A DNA stretch of 64,000 bases from Maribacter forsetii DSM 18668. GTDB lineage: Bacteria > Bacteroidota > Bacteroidia > Flavobacteriales > Flavobacteriaceae. The notes under the pieces were generated by a model. It worked only from the letters and a program-made list of their open reading frames with translations. It did no database searches and was not told the origin of the DNA. Each line of letters opens with the position of its first letter. The stretch's first letter is position 1. The translations under genes were made by a program, and so were the position numbers. The stretch lies in assembly GCF_000744105.1 (NCBI RefSeq), contig NZ_JQLH01000001.1, positions 1,240,001 through 1,304,000 on the forward strand, written 5' to 3'. Shown piece after piece: positions 53,751 through 63,789 of the stretch.

Positions 53751-56718
53751 CCTAATTAAAAATGTAGCTGTATTGCTCTTTTGCTTTCAAGTGTCATTGT
53801 TAATAGCACAAAAGCAAACAACTTCTAATTTTACAGTTGTTGCAGAGAATACCGTAGCATCTATTTTAATCGATAAAAATGATGCAAAAGTAGTCACAAT
53901 AGCGTCAGATATTTTTGCCAATGATGTTGAAAAAATTACTGGTAAAGAACCTATAATTTCCGCTAAAAATAATAAATCTACACCTACAATTATTGCTGGT
54001 ACCATTGGTAAAAATAAGTGGATTGATGATATGATAGCTATAGGTAAAATTGATGTTTCTAAGATAGAGAATCAATGGGAACAATATAGTATTCAAATAG
54101 TTGAAAACCCAATATCAACTATTAAGAAGGCTTTGGTTGTTGTAGGTAGTGATAGAAGAGGTACTGCCTATGGTATACTAGAACTTTCAAGAAAAATAGG
54201 TGTTTCTCCATGGGAATGGTGGGCAGATGTTACACCAGAAAAAAAAGAGTCACTCTCAATTTCAATTACAAAAGAAGTATCAAAATCTCCTACCGTAAAA
54301 TATAGAGGAGTTTTTTTAAATGACGAAGATTGGGGGTTACAGCGTTGGGCAGCTTTAAATTATGAGCCAGAAATTGGTGATATAGGTCCTAAAACATATG
54401 CAAAGGTTTTTGAATTGTTATTACGGTTAAGAGCAAATACTATTTGGCCTGCCATGCATTCAAGTACCAAACCTTTTTATTCTTATCCAGAAAACAAATT
54501 CGTTGCAGATGATTATGCTATAGTAATCGGTACATCGCATGCCGAGCCTATGCTTAGTAATATAAATACTGAATGGAAACATGACAATATGGGAGAATAT
54601 CGATATGATACCAATTCAGAAACCATTAAGAGCCTATTTACTAAAAGAGTAAAAGAGACCGCAAAATTGGAAGGTATATATACCACTGGTATGCGTGGTG
54701 AGCATGACTCGCCAATGATCGTTGGCGAAGATGATACCGATGCACAGGTTAGTTTATTAGAACGTGTTATAACCGATCAGCGTGACATCTTAAAAAAGGA
54801 AACGAAGAAAGAACCAAAGAATATTCCGCAAGCTTTTGTGCCTTATAAAGAGGTGTTGAACTACTACCAAAGCGGACTGAAATTACCTGAAGATATAAGC
54901 CTTGTATGGACCGATGATAATTATGGGTATATACGTCAGTTAAGCAATCCGAAAGAACAAAAAAGGTCTGGTGGTGCGGGGGTATATTATCACACTTCTT
55001 ATTGGGGAAGACCACATGATTATCTCTGGTTAAATTCAACCAACCCAGTTTTAATGTGGGAAGAAATGTCAAAAGCATACGAGTTTCAATCTCGTGATAT
55101 ATGGATTTTGAACTGTGGGGATATTAAACCACACGAATATAATATTGAGCTCTTTTTAGATATGGCTTGGAATATAGATGACTTTAAAGAAAGTTCGTCG
55201 ATAAAAAATCATACCAAGAATTGGGCATCGCGCGAATTTGGAGAGGCATCTGCATCTAAAATTACAGATGTTCTATTTGAGAATAACCGACTGGCATATA
55301 TAAGAAGACCTGAGTTTATGGCATGGAGCCAAGTTGAACCTGTGACAAAAGAAGGGGAAACGGAATTGACCCAGTACCATTATGGTGATGAAGTTTCGGG
55401 ACGTATAGAAAGCTATCAAAAAATAATTGATGCTACTGAAAATATATATAATGAAATACCGGTATTTAGAAAAGATGCTTTTTATCAATTAGTCTATTAC
55501 CCAGTAATTGGTGCATCAAAATTAAATCAGAAATGGTTATATAGTTTTAAGAATAAGTTCACAGCTAAGCAAGGTAGGCAGAGTGCTAATGCATTTGGAA
55601 CATTATCAGAAGAAGCCTATGATCGTATTGTCAAAGAAACAGATTACTATAATACAGCGCTTAAAAATGGGAAATGGAACCATATAATGACGATGGCTCC
55701 GCGTTTTCTTCCGGTTTTTGCGCAACCGGCAACATCAAATGTTACTAATAGTGAAAAAGCTAGTCTTGGTTTAGCTTTAGAAGGCTATCAAATGGAGGTT
55801 AACGATAAGGTCATTAATAGCTATGCAGATGTGCTTCCTGTTTTTAATAGCTACACGAACAGTACTTATTTTATTGATCTTTTTGGAAATGGAAAGGGTA
55901 CAGTTAATTGGGAAGCAAAACCAAAGGCAGATTGGATTCTGCTATCAGAGAGTAAAGGAATCTTAAATACTGATAGTTTAGAAAAACGAATTTGGGTAAG
56001 TATCGATTGGAGTAAAATTCCGCAAGGGGAGAATAAAAAAGAAGCTCCTTTAGGGCACGACTTTCAATTGATTCCGCCAAGTTTCAAGGTGAATAGCGCT
56101 ATCGATTTTAAATCAGAGGGGAAAACTACCACCATTGGGGTATCAGCCTACAATCCTAAATTTGAAGCATTAAATAACTATAATGGTTTTGTAGAAGATA
56201 AAGGTTATGTCTCTATAAATGCAGAGAATTATACCCGAAAAAAGGATGGTAAAGAAGCAAATTGGACCTTTTTTGAAGGTATGGGGTATACCAATAAAGT
56301 AATTACCGCACTGCCTAGAACTGCAATGCCTTTAGTGGACATGGAAGAAATTAAAGCGAATAGTCCGGTTTTAGAATATGATTTTTATACTTTTAATTTT
56401 GGTGAAGTTGAGGTGAATTTACAGGCAGTGCCCACTCATGCTCCATATAATGGAATTGGTGTACGTTGTGCAGTTTCTATTGATGATGCTACACCGGTTT
56501 TTGTAGATTTTGAAACTGTAGGGCGTAGTGATGAATGGAAAGAGAATGTGCTTAAAAACGCATCGGTAAAATCTGCAAAGCAAATTGTAAATAAAGCAGG
56601 GAAACACACATTAAAAATATGGATGGTAGACCCTGGAGTAATGATAGATCAAGTGTTGATAGATTTAGGAGGATGGAAAAAGAGCTATGCGTTTCCGAAA
56701 GAAACGGTCAAAAAATAA
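53728..56718 (+). CDS. GH115 family alpha-glucuronidase
   Basis: A 996-residue exported enzyme started at the ATG at 53728 (MKKLRKNNLIKNVAVLLFCF; signal to LLIAQ); an in-frame ATG at 53713 would overlap the PI-PLC gene more. Signatures: GSDRRGTAYGILELSRKIGVSPWEWWADV, RGVFLNDEDWGLQRWA, LRANTIWPAMHSSTKPF, VIGTSHAEPML, GMRGEHDSPM, LVWTDDNYGYIR and ILNCGDIKPHEYN, plus a long C-terminal beta-rich part (about 700-990). GH115 enzymes remove alpha-linked (4-O-methyl-)glucuronic acid from polymers. No xylanase genes are nearby, so another glucuronate-bearing substrate is likely here. Confidence 0.93.
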   Translation: MKKLRKNNLIKNVAVLLFCFQVSLLIAQKQTTSNFTVVAENTVASILIDKNDAKVVTIASDIFANDVEKITGKEPIISAKNNKSTPTIIAGTIGKNKWIDDMIAIGKIDVSKIENQWEQYSIQIVENPISTIKKALVVVGSDRRGTAYGILELSRKIGVSPWEWWADVTPEKKESLSISITKEVSKSPTVKYRGVFLNDEDWGLQRWAALNYEPEIGDIGPKTYAKVFELLLRLRANTIWPAMHSSTKPFYSYPENKFVADDYAIVIGTSHAEPMLSNINTEWKHDNMGEYRYDTNSETIKSLFTKRVKETAKLEGIYTTGMRGEHDSPMIVGEDDTDAQVSLLERVITDQRDILKKETKKEPKNIPQAFVPYKEVLNYYQSGLKLPEDISLVWTDDNYGYIRQLSNPKEQKRSGGAGVYYHTSYWGRPHDYLWLNSTNPVLMWEEMSKAYEFQSRDIWILNCGDIKPHEYNIELFLDMAWNIDDFKESSSIKNHTKNWASREFGEASASKITDVLFENNRLAYIRRPEFMAWSQVEPVTKEGETELTQYHYGDEVSGRIESYQKIIDATENIYNEIPVFRKDAFYQLVYYPVIGASKLNQKWLYSFKNKFTAKQGRQSANAFGTLSEEAYDRIVKETDYYNTALKNGKWNHIMTMAPRFLPVFAQPATSNVTNSEKASLGLALEGYQMEVNDKVINSYADVLPVFNSYTNSTYFIDLFGNGKGTVNWEAKPKADWILLSESKGILNTDSLEKRIWVSIDWSKIPQGENKKEAPLGHDFQLIPPSFKVNSAIDFKSEGKTTTIGVSAYNPKFEALNNYNGFVEDKGYVSINAENYTRKKDGKEANWTFFEGMGYTNKVITALPRTAMPLVDMEEIKANSPVLEYDFYTFNFGEVEVNLQAVPTHAPYNGIGVRCAVSIDDATPVFVDFETVGRSDEWKENVLKNASVKSAKQIVNKAGKHTLKIWMVDPGVMIDQVLIDLGGWKKSYAFPKETVKK

Positions 56719-58568
56719 ATCAATTTAGTATAAAACAGCAGTATAGATTTCTATGTGTTGTTCTGCTATGTTTGATTTCTTCTTGTGGCAATAAAAAGGA
56801 AAAGGAATTTGAAGAAGTGAAAATTGCATTCATTGCAGATGCACATTTTCAAGATATATATGCACATTTTGAAGATGCCGATTACAAAGGAATCAAAAAC
56901 CCAGAAACGGGCGACTTTGTGAATATTCGTACCATGAATGCGCAATTGCAATCGACCAGAATATTCAATGAAAACTACTTTGCATTCATTGAAGCCTTAG
57001 ATGATATTGTTGTCAGAGGAATAAAATACGTAGCATTACCTGGTGATTTTAGTGATGATGGTCAACCCGTTCACGTTAAAGGTTTACGGAAGATTTTAGA
57101 CAAATACTCTAAAAACCACGGGATCTTATTTTTTGCCACCACAGGTAATCATGACCCAGTAAAACCATTTACACAAGAATCTGGTAAAACAGATTTTCTG
57201 GGAGCGGGGGGTAAAGAACAAATTATAACTAGTACTGTTGAAAATATTAAGGATACTGTAGCTGGGCAGCTCACTCCAATTATAACGACTGAAATAAAAA
57301 AATGGGGTTATAAAGATATTTTAAACGAAATGTCTGCCTTTGGGTTTTATCCGCAGAAAGAATACGTGTATTGGGAAACTCCCTTTTCTAAATACAATTA
57401 CGAAAACTATTCATTTGAAAAAGCAACAAATGCCTCAGCTTTAGAAAATAGAACTTATGCAATAGATGAATTTAATAAACACCCAGATGCTAGTTATTTA
57501 GTAGAGCTAAAAGGGGGTGTTTGGCTTTTGGCAATAGATGCGAATGTTTATATGCCAAATAAAGAACTATCTGCGATTTCTGAAAACGCAAAAGATTTTT
57601 CAGGTGCAAGTATTGGCTATAACAATGTTTTATTACAAAAAAGACATTTAATTACTTGGGTAAAAAAGGTTGCAGAGCAAGCAAAAGAGAAAGACAAGGT
57701 GTTGATAGCTTTTAGTCATTACCCAATGATAGATTTTAATGATGATGCTTCAAAAGAAATGAAACATTTTTTTGGAGAAGGTAAAATGCAATTGCATCGA
57801 GTACCAAATGAAGAAGTTGCAGAAACATTTGCAAATGCCGGTATACAAATACACTTTGGTGGTCATATGCATATTAATGATACAGGTGTACGAAAAAATA
57901 ATAATGGCAATACATTATTCAATATACAAACACCGTCGTTAGCTGCCTATGCACCAGCTTATAAGGTGTTGACCATAAAATCTAATACGAAATTTCAAGT
58001 AGAAACTGTAGTGTTGAAATCTGTAAAAGGTTTTAATAACTTGTTCCCTTTATATAATAAAGAATATGAATATTTAAAAGAAATAGACGCTTCTACTATT
58101 TGGGACAAAGAAATTTTGTCTACCAAGAACTATAAAGAATTTACTGCTTGGCATTTAAAAGAATTGGTGCGATTACGATTTTTACCAAATGATTTTCCTG
58201 TTGATTTCTCTGAAAAATTTTTAAATAAAACAGGGGCAGAATTACTATTATCAACCACAGAGAATAAAGATAGTCTTGTGACAGAATTAGTATCTGCTCA
58301 TCTAAATCTTGAAAATTTTAGAACATGGACAGGGTTTCATATGATTTATGATTTTTATAGATTAAGAAGCGCAGATGAATTGGCTTTTGACGACATTGGT
58401 AAAATTCGCTTACAGCAATATGAAATGGTCTGTAGTCAATTAAAAATAATAGATGATCCATATTTAAAAGAATGGGCAGAAATATTTGAAAAAAGTAGAA
58501 AGGGAGAACCTTCGAATCACTTTGTAATTGATTTGGAGCTAGGTGAAATAAACAGAAAATCACCTTAA
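56673..58568 (+). CDS. Calcineurin-like metallophosphoesterase lipoprotein
   Basis: A 631-residue lipoprotein if started at the ATG at 56673, overlapping GH115 by 46 bp; the frame is open from 56619, and no ATG lies between 56673 and the signal helix (LCVVLLCLISSC). Metal motifs in order: IAFIADAHFQDIY, LPGDFSDDG, TTGNHDP, AFSHYPMIDF and HFGGHMHIN. A C-terminal helical part (about 470-630) follows. It would be an exported phosphomonoesterase or diesterase; next to a PI-PLC-like enzyme, dephosphorylation of inositol phosphate is a reasonable guess. Confidence 0.85.
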   Translation: MEKELCVSERNGQKINQFSIKQQYRFLCVVLLCLISSCGNKKEKEFEEVKIAFIADAHFQDIYAHFEDADYKGIKNPETGDFVNIRTMNAQLQSTRIFNENYFAFIEALDDIVVRGIKYVALPGDFSDDGQPVHVKGLRKILDKYSKNHGILFFATTGNHDPVKPFTQESGKTDFLGAGGKEQIITSTVENIKDTVAGQLTPIITTEIKKWGYKDILNEMSAFGFYPQKEYVYWETPFSKYNYENYSFEKATNASALENRTYAIDEFNKHPDASYLVELKGGVWLLAIDANVYMPNKELSAISENAKDFSGASIGYNNVLLQKRHLITWVKKVAEQAKEKDKVLIAFSHYPMIDFNDDASKEMKHFFGEGKMQLHRVPNEEVAETFANAGIQIHFGGHMHINDTGVRKNNNGNTLFNIQTPSLAAYAPAYKVLTIKSNTKFQVETVVLKSVKGFNNLFPLYNKEYEYLKEIDASTIWDKEILSTKNYKEFTAWHLKELVRLRFLPNDFPVDFSEKFLNKTGAELLLSTTENKDSLVTELVSAHLNLENFRTWTGFHMIYDFYRLRSADELAFDDIGKIRLQQYEMVCSQLKIIDDPYLKEWAEIFEKSRKGEPSNHFVIDLELGEINRKSP

Positions 58569-58629
58569 TTCTTTTACTTTAAGCTTTTGTACATTTATAG
58601 ACAACTTAACTCAACGACTCAAACAACAC

Positions 58630-61600
58630 ATGCGAAATCTTTTTGGCATATTTTTTAGTACCATATTTTTTGTAGCTAGCTTAACTGCACAAGACATAAA
58701 ATTTGAGCATTATAATGATGATAGTGGCTTGTCTCATAATGCCGTTAGGCATATAGTACAAGATAAACACGGGTTTTTATGGCTAGGCACCTTCGCCGGT
58801 TTAAATAGGTTTGATGGTTATGAATTTAAATCTTATTTAAGTTCTAGCGATATAACTAATCTGAATAATGATGATATTACAGCGTTAGTTCTAGATGAAG
58901 AATTAAATAATCTATGGATCGGTACAAGAGACGGACTTTCATTATACAATACTGGTACGCACACTTTCAACACCTATTTACCAGATGAGAATAATAAAGA
59001 AAGTCTTCCCGAAGGGGAAATAAGGTCTGTTTTTGTAGATAGGTTTAAGAGAGTTTGGGTTGGTACAAAGAATAGTGGACTCTATATATTAAACGTAGAA
59101 AGCGGCAACTTTAAAAAGGTTGAAATTGCAAATTTTAACTATATAAAAGCTATTGTTGAAGATAAGAATGGTGATTTATGGATTGGTAGTTACGAATCTG
59201 GCGGTGTCGCCAAATTAATTCTTGATGCTGAAGGTGAAATCTCCCAAAAACTAATTTATACGCTTTCAATACCTAATTCGGCTGAAAAGAATCCGTATTT
59301 AAATTTTATCTACGAAGATGCAAAATCCGATATTTTTATAGGTACTAGAGAGGGCTTGTATAAATTGAACAAAACTTCTAATGAATTTTTAAATCTAGAA
59401 ATAAAGGATACAGAAATTAAGGATGGTCTAGGGCCTTATTTTCTTTCGGTTACCCAAGCAGATGATGGCAAGTATTGGGTAGGTACTTTAGGCGGACTTT
59501 TGGTTTGTAATCAATTAGAAGATATACAAAAGGGGGATTATAAGTGGTATTATTCAGTACTAACAGATGATACCTCTTTAGTAGATAACCAGGTGTCGGC
59601 ATTGTTCTTTGATTCGTCTGGTGTATTGTGGATCGGTACTGAAGATGGTTTGGATAAGTACGATCCATTTGAGAATCAATTTAATAGTAATAAGGATATC
59701 TCTTTACATATAGATAATCAAGTGCCTAGAATTAGAGGTTTTAGTAAAACCTATGATGATAAAGTTATTGTTGCTACTAGGCACAACGGACTTTTTATAT
59801 CAAACGAAGATGCTTTTTCACCACTGTATAACAACCAAAAAGATATTGCCAGTATTTATTCTATAGATGGCGTTACATTTTATTGTGGTTTATGGAATGG
59901 TAAACTACTGGTGTATAATTATAGGGAAAATTCCTCTAAAGTAATTTCGGTGGGATTTGAACAGTCACCAATTTTTGCTTTTGAAACCTTTTCAGAAAAT
60001 CAACTTTTAATAGGATCTTTTGGTGAAGGGGTAGTGATTTTAAATACAACAAGCCTTAAGAATGAAACTGAAACAGATCAGTTTTTAAAAGGTTACCAAA
60101 TAAATGAAATTGTAAAGCAAAATGATTCTAGTATTTGGTTTGCTACAGAGACAGGTTTGGTAAATTATCTTAAGGATAAAAATGTTTTTGAATACTACTC
60201 ATCCACTTCTACATCAGATATTGGACTGCCTCATGATAATGTAAGCGATATCATGTTTGATAATGAGGGGCGTTTATGGGCTGCAACAAGAAAAGGTCTT
60301 AGTCTATTTGATTTCGATACTAAATGGTTTAAACCTCTGCAGGAACCAGCAGAACTTAGTGATAAGTGGATAACAGATATGCTTACTTACGCTAATGGTG
60401 ATATCTGGTTTAATATGAACAGTAACAATGTTGCCAGGTTAAAATCCGATTTAAAAAATCATAACGTTTACGACGTTGAAAGTGGCAATAGATTAGATGT
60501 TTTCAGTTCCAGTGGTTTTTACAATTTCAATGATTCAAATATATTTTTAGGAGGTAAAAACGGTATTATATATTTTTCGCCTCACGCCATTAGCGAAAAT
60601 AAAATTGCTAAAACTCCCATGATTACTGAGTTTAAAATTCAGAATGAGGAAATTGAACCAGGGGTTGAGATTAACGGTCAAATTCCATTAATAAAAGATA
60701 TAAATGATATTAAGGATATCACTTTAGAATATAAAAACAGAAATTTTTCGCTTCAGTTCTCAGCTCCTTCTTATGTAAAGGAAAAGCTGAATAGGTTTGA
60801 GTATATGTTAGAGGGTTTTGATGAAGATTGGATTTCAACAACCAGTAATTCACGAACGGTACAGTACACCAATTTATTTCCTGGTGATTATACCTTTAAA
60901 ATAAAATCAAGTAATAGCGACGGTTTTTGGAGCGATGTAAATGCTTATTATATTACTATAAAACCTCCTTTTTGGTTAACCTATCAAGCATTATTCTTAT
61001 TTCTTGCCCTTTTGATTTTGATTATATACTTCATTAGAAAAGAAATGAAGAATAGACTTAGGTTGAAGCAAGAATTGGTTACTGAAAAAGTAAATAGAGA
61101 GCGTGATATTAAACTAAATAATGAAAAACTTCGCTTTTTTACCAATATATCACATGAGTTAAGAACGCCTTTAACATTGATCTTGGGACCGGCAAAACAG
61201 CTTTTGGAGGAAAGTAATGATAACAGTAGCGATTATCAGAAAAGCAGGTTCAATTTAATTCACCAAAATGCCAGTAGACTTTTGAATTTGGTAAATCAAG
61301 TTTTAGATTTTAGAAAGGCACAAACCGGGGAACTTAAGCTAAAGGTGTCCAAAACAGATATATTATTGTTCACGACCAATACTTTTGATTCCTTCAAGGA
61401 GTTTGCCTTTAACAAGCAAATTGATTTAAATATTATCAGTGAAGTAGAAAATTTATTTGGCTGGATAGACCGAGATAAGTTCGATAAGATATTATACAAT
61501 TTATTGTCTAATGCCATTAAGTTTACCAACAAATATGGTCACGTGGATCTTTTTGTCAAGCTTAAGGAAAACGATAAAAATACGTTGGTTATTGAAGTAA

Positions 61601-62661
61601 GTGATGATGGTATCGGTATACCCCTTAAAAGTCAAGAAAAGATTTTTACCAGATTTTATCAGGCTACAAATAGTAAAGAAAACAATACGGGTTCTGGTAT
61701 TGGTCTATCACTTGTAAAATCTTTGATTGAATTACATAAAGGTACTATTGTCGTTATAAGTAAACCTAATGAGGGTAGTACGTTTACAGTTGAAATTCCT
61801 ATCGACCGAGAAAGCTATACTAAGAAAGAAGTATTTGAATTTATTTCAAATAAAGAGGTAGATGAGCCAGAAATATTTGTTCCTGCAAAAAGAAAGACTA
61901 CAAATACAGAGATCAAGGATAAAGTTTTGGTCATTGAAGATAATATAGAACTAAGAAAATATCTTATTGACTACTTGTCTGCCTACTATAAGGTTTATGA
62001 GGCAGAAAATGGAAAAGAAGGTTTACAACTTTGTAGAAAAATTAAACCCATGTTATGTGTAGCAGATGTTATGATGCCGGTTATGGACGGTTTAGAATTT
62101 TGTAATGTATTAAAGAACGACGAATTTATAAGTCATATACCCGTAATTCTTCTCACGGCGCTTTCTGAAAATGAGGACAAGGTTAAAGGATATGATGTTG
62201 GTGCAGATTCTTATTTGGTGAAGCCTTTTGACCCTTCGTTATTAAAATCGGTGATCGTAAATACTATTAAAACACGATTAGAACTCAAAGCAAAATTTTC
62301 TAATGAAATGGAAAGTGAAGTTGGTCTGCTTACCCATTCCCCGATTGACAAAGAATTGATGGATCAAGTCACCAATATCATAGAAGAGCATATTGATGAT
62401 GTTGATTTAACTACCAACTACCTTTGCCAGGAATTAGGGATGAGTTCCTCAAAACTATACCGTAAGATAAAAGAGCTAACAGATTTGGCACCAAACGAAT
62501 TTATTAGAACCATTAGATTAAAGAAATCAGCACAACTGTTGAAGACTAAAAAATACAACGTTTCAGAAGTAACAGATTTAATAGGTTTTAATGATCCATT
62601 ATATTTTAGCAGATGCTTTAAAAAACAATTTGGTTTTCCTCCTAGTAAATTATTGAAGTAG
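58630..62661 (+). CDS. Hybrid two-component system regulator (HTCS)
   Basis: A 1343-residue one-protein signalling system. Signal peptide about 1-20; two seven-blade Reg_prop propellers (about 20-680, repeated WLGT/WIGT blades); a Y_Y_Y domain (about 690-770); one membrane helix (about 781-801); HisKA with phosphohistidine H842 in ISHELRTP; HATPase with NAIKF (about 960) and GSGIGLSL; a receiver domain with D1146 in VADVMMPVMDG; and a C-terminal AraC-type HTH (about 1240-1343). It senses a periplasmic glycan fragment and activates cognate genes. The TCCAT direct repeats upstream of susC, DUF1080 and MIOX are candidate targets. It lies within the locus between the hydrolases and MIOX. Confidence 0.96.
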   Translation: MRNLFGIFFSTIFFVASLTAQDIKFEHYNDDSGLSHNAVRHIVQDKHGFLWLGTFAGLNRFDGYEFKSYLSSSDITNLNNDDITALVLDEELNNLWIGTRDGLSLYNTGTHTFNTYLPDENNKESLPEGEIRSVFVDRFKRVWVGTKNSGLYILNVESGNFKKVEIANFNYIKAIVEDKNGDLWIGSYESGGVAKLILDAEGEISQKLIYTLSIPNSAEKNPYLNFIYEDAKSDIFIGTREGLYKLNKTSNEFLNLEIKDTEIKDGLGPYFLSVTQADDGKYWVGTLGGLLVCNQLEDIQKGDYKWYYSVLTDDTSLVDNQVSALFFDSSGVLWIGTEDGLDKYDPFENQFNSNKDISLHIDNQVPRIRGFSKTYDDKVIVATRHNGLFISNEDAFSPLYNNQKDIASIYSIDGVTFYCGLWNGKLLVYNYRENSSKVISVGFEQSPIFAFETFSENQLLIGSFGEGVVILNTTSLKNETETDQFLKGYQINEIVKQNDSSIWFATETGLVNYLKDKNVFEYYSSTSTSDIGLPHDNVSDIMFDNEGRLWAATRKGLSLFDFDTKWFKPLQEPAELSDKWITDMLTYANGDIWFNMNSNNVARLKSDLKNHNVYDVESGNRLDVFSSSGFYNFNDSNIFLGGKNGIIYFSPHAISENKIAKTPMITEFKIQNEEIEPGVEINGQIPLIKDINDIKDITLEYKNRNFSLQFSAPSYVKEKLNRFEYMLEGFDEDWISTTSNSRTVQYTNLFPGDYTFKIKSSNSDGFWSDVNAYYITIKPPFWLTYQALFLFLALLILIIYFIRKEMKNRLRLKQELVTEKVNRERDIKLNNEKLRFFTNISHELRTPLTLILGPAKQLLEESNDNSSDYQKSRFNLIHQNASRLLNLVNQVLDFRKAQTGELKLKVSKTDILLFTTNTFDSFKEFAFNKQIDLNIISEVENLFGWIDRDKFDKILYNLLSNAIKFTNKYGHVDLFVKLKENDKNTLVIEVSDDGIGIPLKSQEKIFTRFYQATNSKENNTGSGIGLSLVKSLIELHKGTIVVISKPNEGSTFTVEIPIDRESYTKKEVFEFISNKEVDEPEIFVPAKRKTTNTEIKDKVLVIEDNIELRKYLIDYLSAYYKVYEAENGKEGLQLCRKIKPMLCVADVMMPVMDGLEFCNVLKNDEFISHIPVILLTALSENEDKVKGYDVGADSYLVKPFDPSLLKSVIVNTIKTRLELKAKFSNEMESEVGLLTHSPIDKELMDQVTNIIEEHIDDVDLTTNYLCQELGMSSSKLYRKIKELTDLAPNEFIRTIRLKKSAQLLKTKKYNVSEVTDLIGFNDPLYFSRCFKKQFGFPPSKLLK

Positions 62662-62693
62662 AATAGTTTATGTTGTTGTAGTTAGCTGTTAAA

Positions 62694-62719
62694 TCCATAT
62701 TTATGGTTGTTTTATCCAT
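62694..62719 (+). promoter_or_regulatory. HTCS-type direct repeat upstream of MIOX
   Basis: TCCAT at 62694-62698 and 62715-62719, exactly 21 bp apart, inside AATCCATATTTATGG and TTTTATCCATC. A TAAATTGC candidate -7 (62741-62748) starts 22 nt after the last base, the same geometry as at susC. It suggests MIOX and the symporter are controlled with the hydrolase locus. Confidence 0.65.
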
Positions 62720-62772
62720 CAAATTATAATTTTTATACTATAAATTGCATATAGATAGTTTAACTGTCAAAA

Positions 62773-62793
62773 CAACAACAACAACAACAACAA
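62773..62793 (+). repeat. Trinucleotide repeat (CAA)7 in the MIOX leader
   Basis: Seven tandem CAA units lie between the predicted start of transcription and the MIOX ATG (34 bp away). Length changes would alter the leader but not a reading frame. Confidence 0.8.
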
Positions 62794-62826
62794 ATCAACT
62801 TATTCAAAACTTTAATATCGACTTGT

Positions 62827-63705
62827 ATGAAAAAAGCGTTGAACAACAATCAGGATCATCCTATGGATAACATTGATGATTGGGAAGATAATTTATTGGA
62901 GAGATACCCTGATCCAGAAGAGCCAACAAAAGAAAAAGAAGAGTTTAGAAATTATGTAGACTCAGAAAGGTTAGATACGGTCAAAGAATTTTATAAAATA
63001 AATCATGAATTTCAAACGTATGACTTTGTAGTTGAAAAGGAAAAGGAATTTCTACAATTCAATAAGAGAGAAATGTCGATTTGGGAAGCCGTTGATTTTC
63101 TAAATACATTGGTAGACGATAGTGACCCGGATATTGATTTAGATCAATTACAACATTTATTGCAGACTTCAGAGGCTATAAGGGCTGACGGTCATCCAGA
63201 TTGGTTTGTGCTTACAGGTTTTATTCATGATCTAGGAAAAATTCTCTGCCTATTCGGTGAGCCTCAATGGGCTGTTGTGGGCGATACCTTCCCTGTTGGG
63301 TGTGCGTATTCTGATAAGATTGTATATCCAGAGTTTTTTAGTGCAAACCCAGATGCCACAAACGAAAAATACAATACAAAATATGGAGTCTACGAACCAA
63401 ATTGTGGATTGGACAACGTGAAAATGAGCTGGGGGCATGATGAATATCTATACCAAATAATGAAAGATTATTTGCCCGAACCTGCGTTATATATGATTAG
63501 ATATCATTCTTTTTATTCGCAACATAGAGAAAATGATTATGAACATTTAATGACGGCAAAAGATATTGAAATGTTTGAGTGGGTCAAGAAATTCAACCCT
63601 TATGATCTATACTCTAAAGCACCTGTACCGCCAGATGCGAAAAAATTACTTCCATATTATAAAAAACTGGTAGCGAAATACCTACCTGAAAAGTTGAGTT
63701 TTTAA
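62827..63705 (+). CDS. myo-Inositol oxygenase (MIOX)
   Basis: A 292-residue non-haem di-iron enzyme that opens myo-inositol with O2 to D-glucuronate. All six iron ligands are present: H110, H134, D135, H204, H227 and D260, in [34 protein letters not shown] and NPYDLYSK. Long stretches such as [17 protein letters not shown] are nearly identical to the mammalian enzyme, and the length is as in animals (about 285). An N-terminal acidic extension of about 35 residues is specific. Its product enters uxaC. A terminator follows 18 bp after the stop, and a symporter gene is next. Confidence 0.96.
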   Translation: MKKALNNNQDHPMDNIDDWEDNLLERYPDPEEPTKEKEEFRNYVDSERLDTVKEFYKINHEFQTYDFVVEKEKEFLQFNKREMSIWEAVDFLNTLVDDSDPDIDLDQLQHLLQTSEAIRADGHPDWFVLTGFIHDLGKILCLFGEPQWAVVGDTFPVGCAYSDKIVYPEFFSANPDATNEKYNTKYGVYEPNCGLDNVKMSWGHDEYLYQIMKDYLPEPALYMIRYHSFYSQHRENDYEHLMTAKDIEMFEWVKKFNPYDLYSKAPVPPDAKKLLPYYKKLVAKYLPEKLSF

Positions 63706-63723
63706 TTTTTATTTGAGTTTGGC

Positions 63724-63757
63724 AATGCTCTAGCATTTTTACTAGGGCATTTTTTTT
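63724..63757 (+). terminator. Terminator between MIOX and the symporter gene
   Basis: AATGCTCTAG (63724-63733) pairs with CTAGGGCATT (63742-63751), with one G-U pair, followed by a T run. It could act as full terminator or attenuator for the downstream gene. Confidence 0.78.
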
Positions 63758-63789
63758 GCCTTCATCTATTTATTAAACCAACTAACGAT

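Noticed and set aside
54767..55078. Minus-strand reading frame of 103 codons inside GH115
   Set aside because: Antisense to conserved GH115 catalytic motifs; no family signature, no promoter.
53728..56718. GH115 as evidence for a glucuronoxylan utilisation locus
   Set aside because: No GH10, GH11, GH43, GH67 or acetyl-xylan esterase genes are in the window, whereas PI-PLC-like, phosphatase and MIOX genes are; xylan remains an alternative but fits less well.
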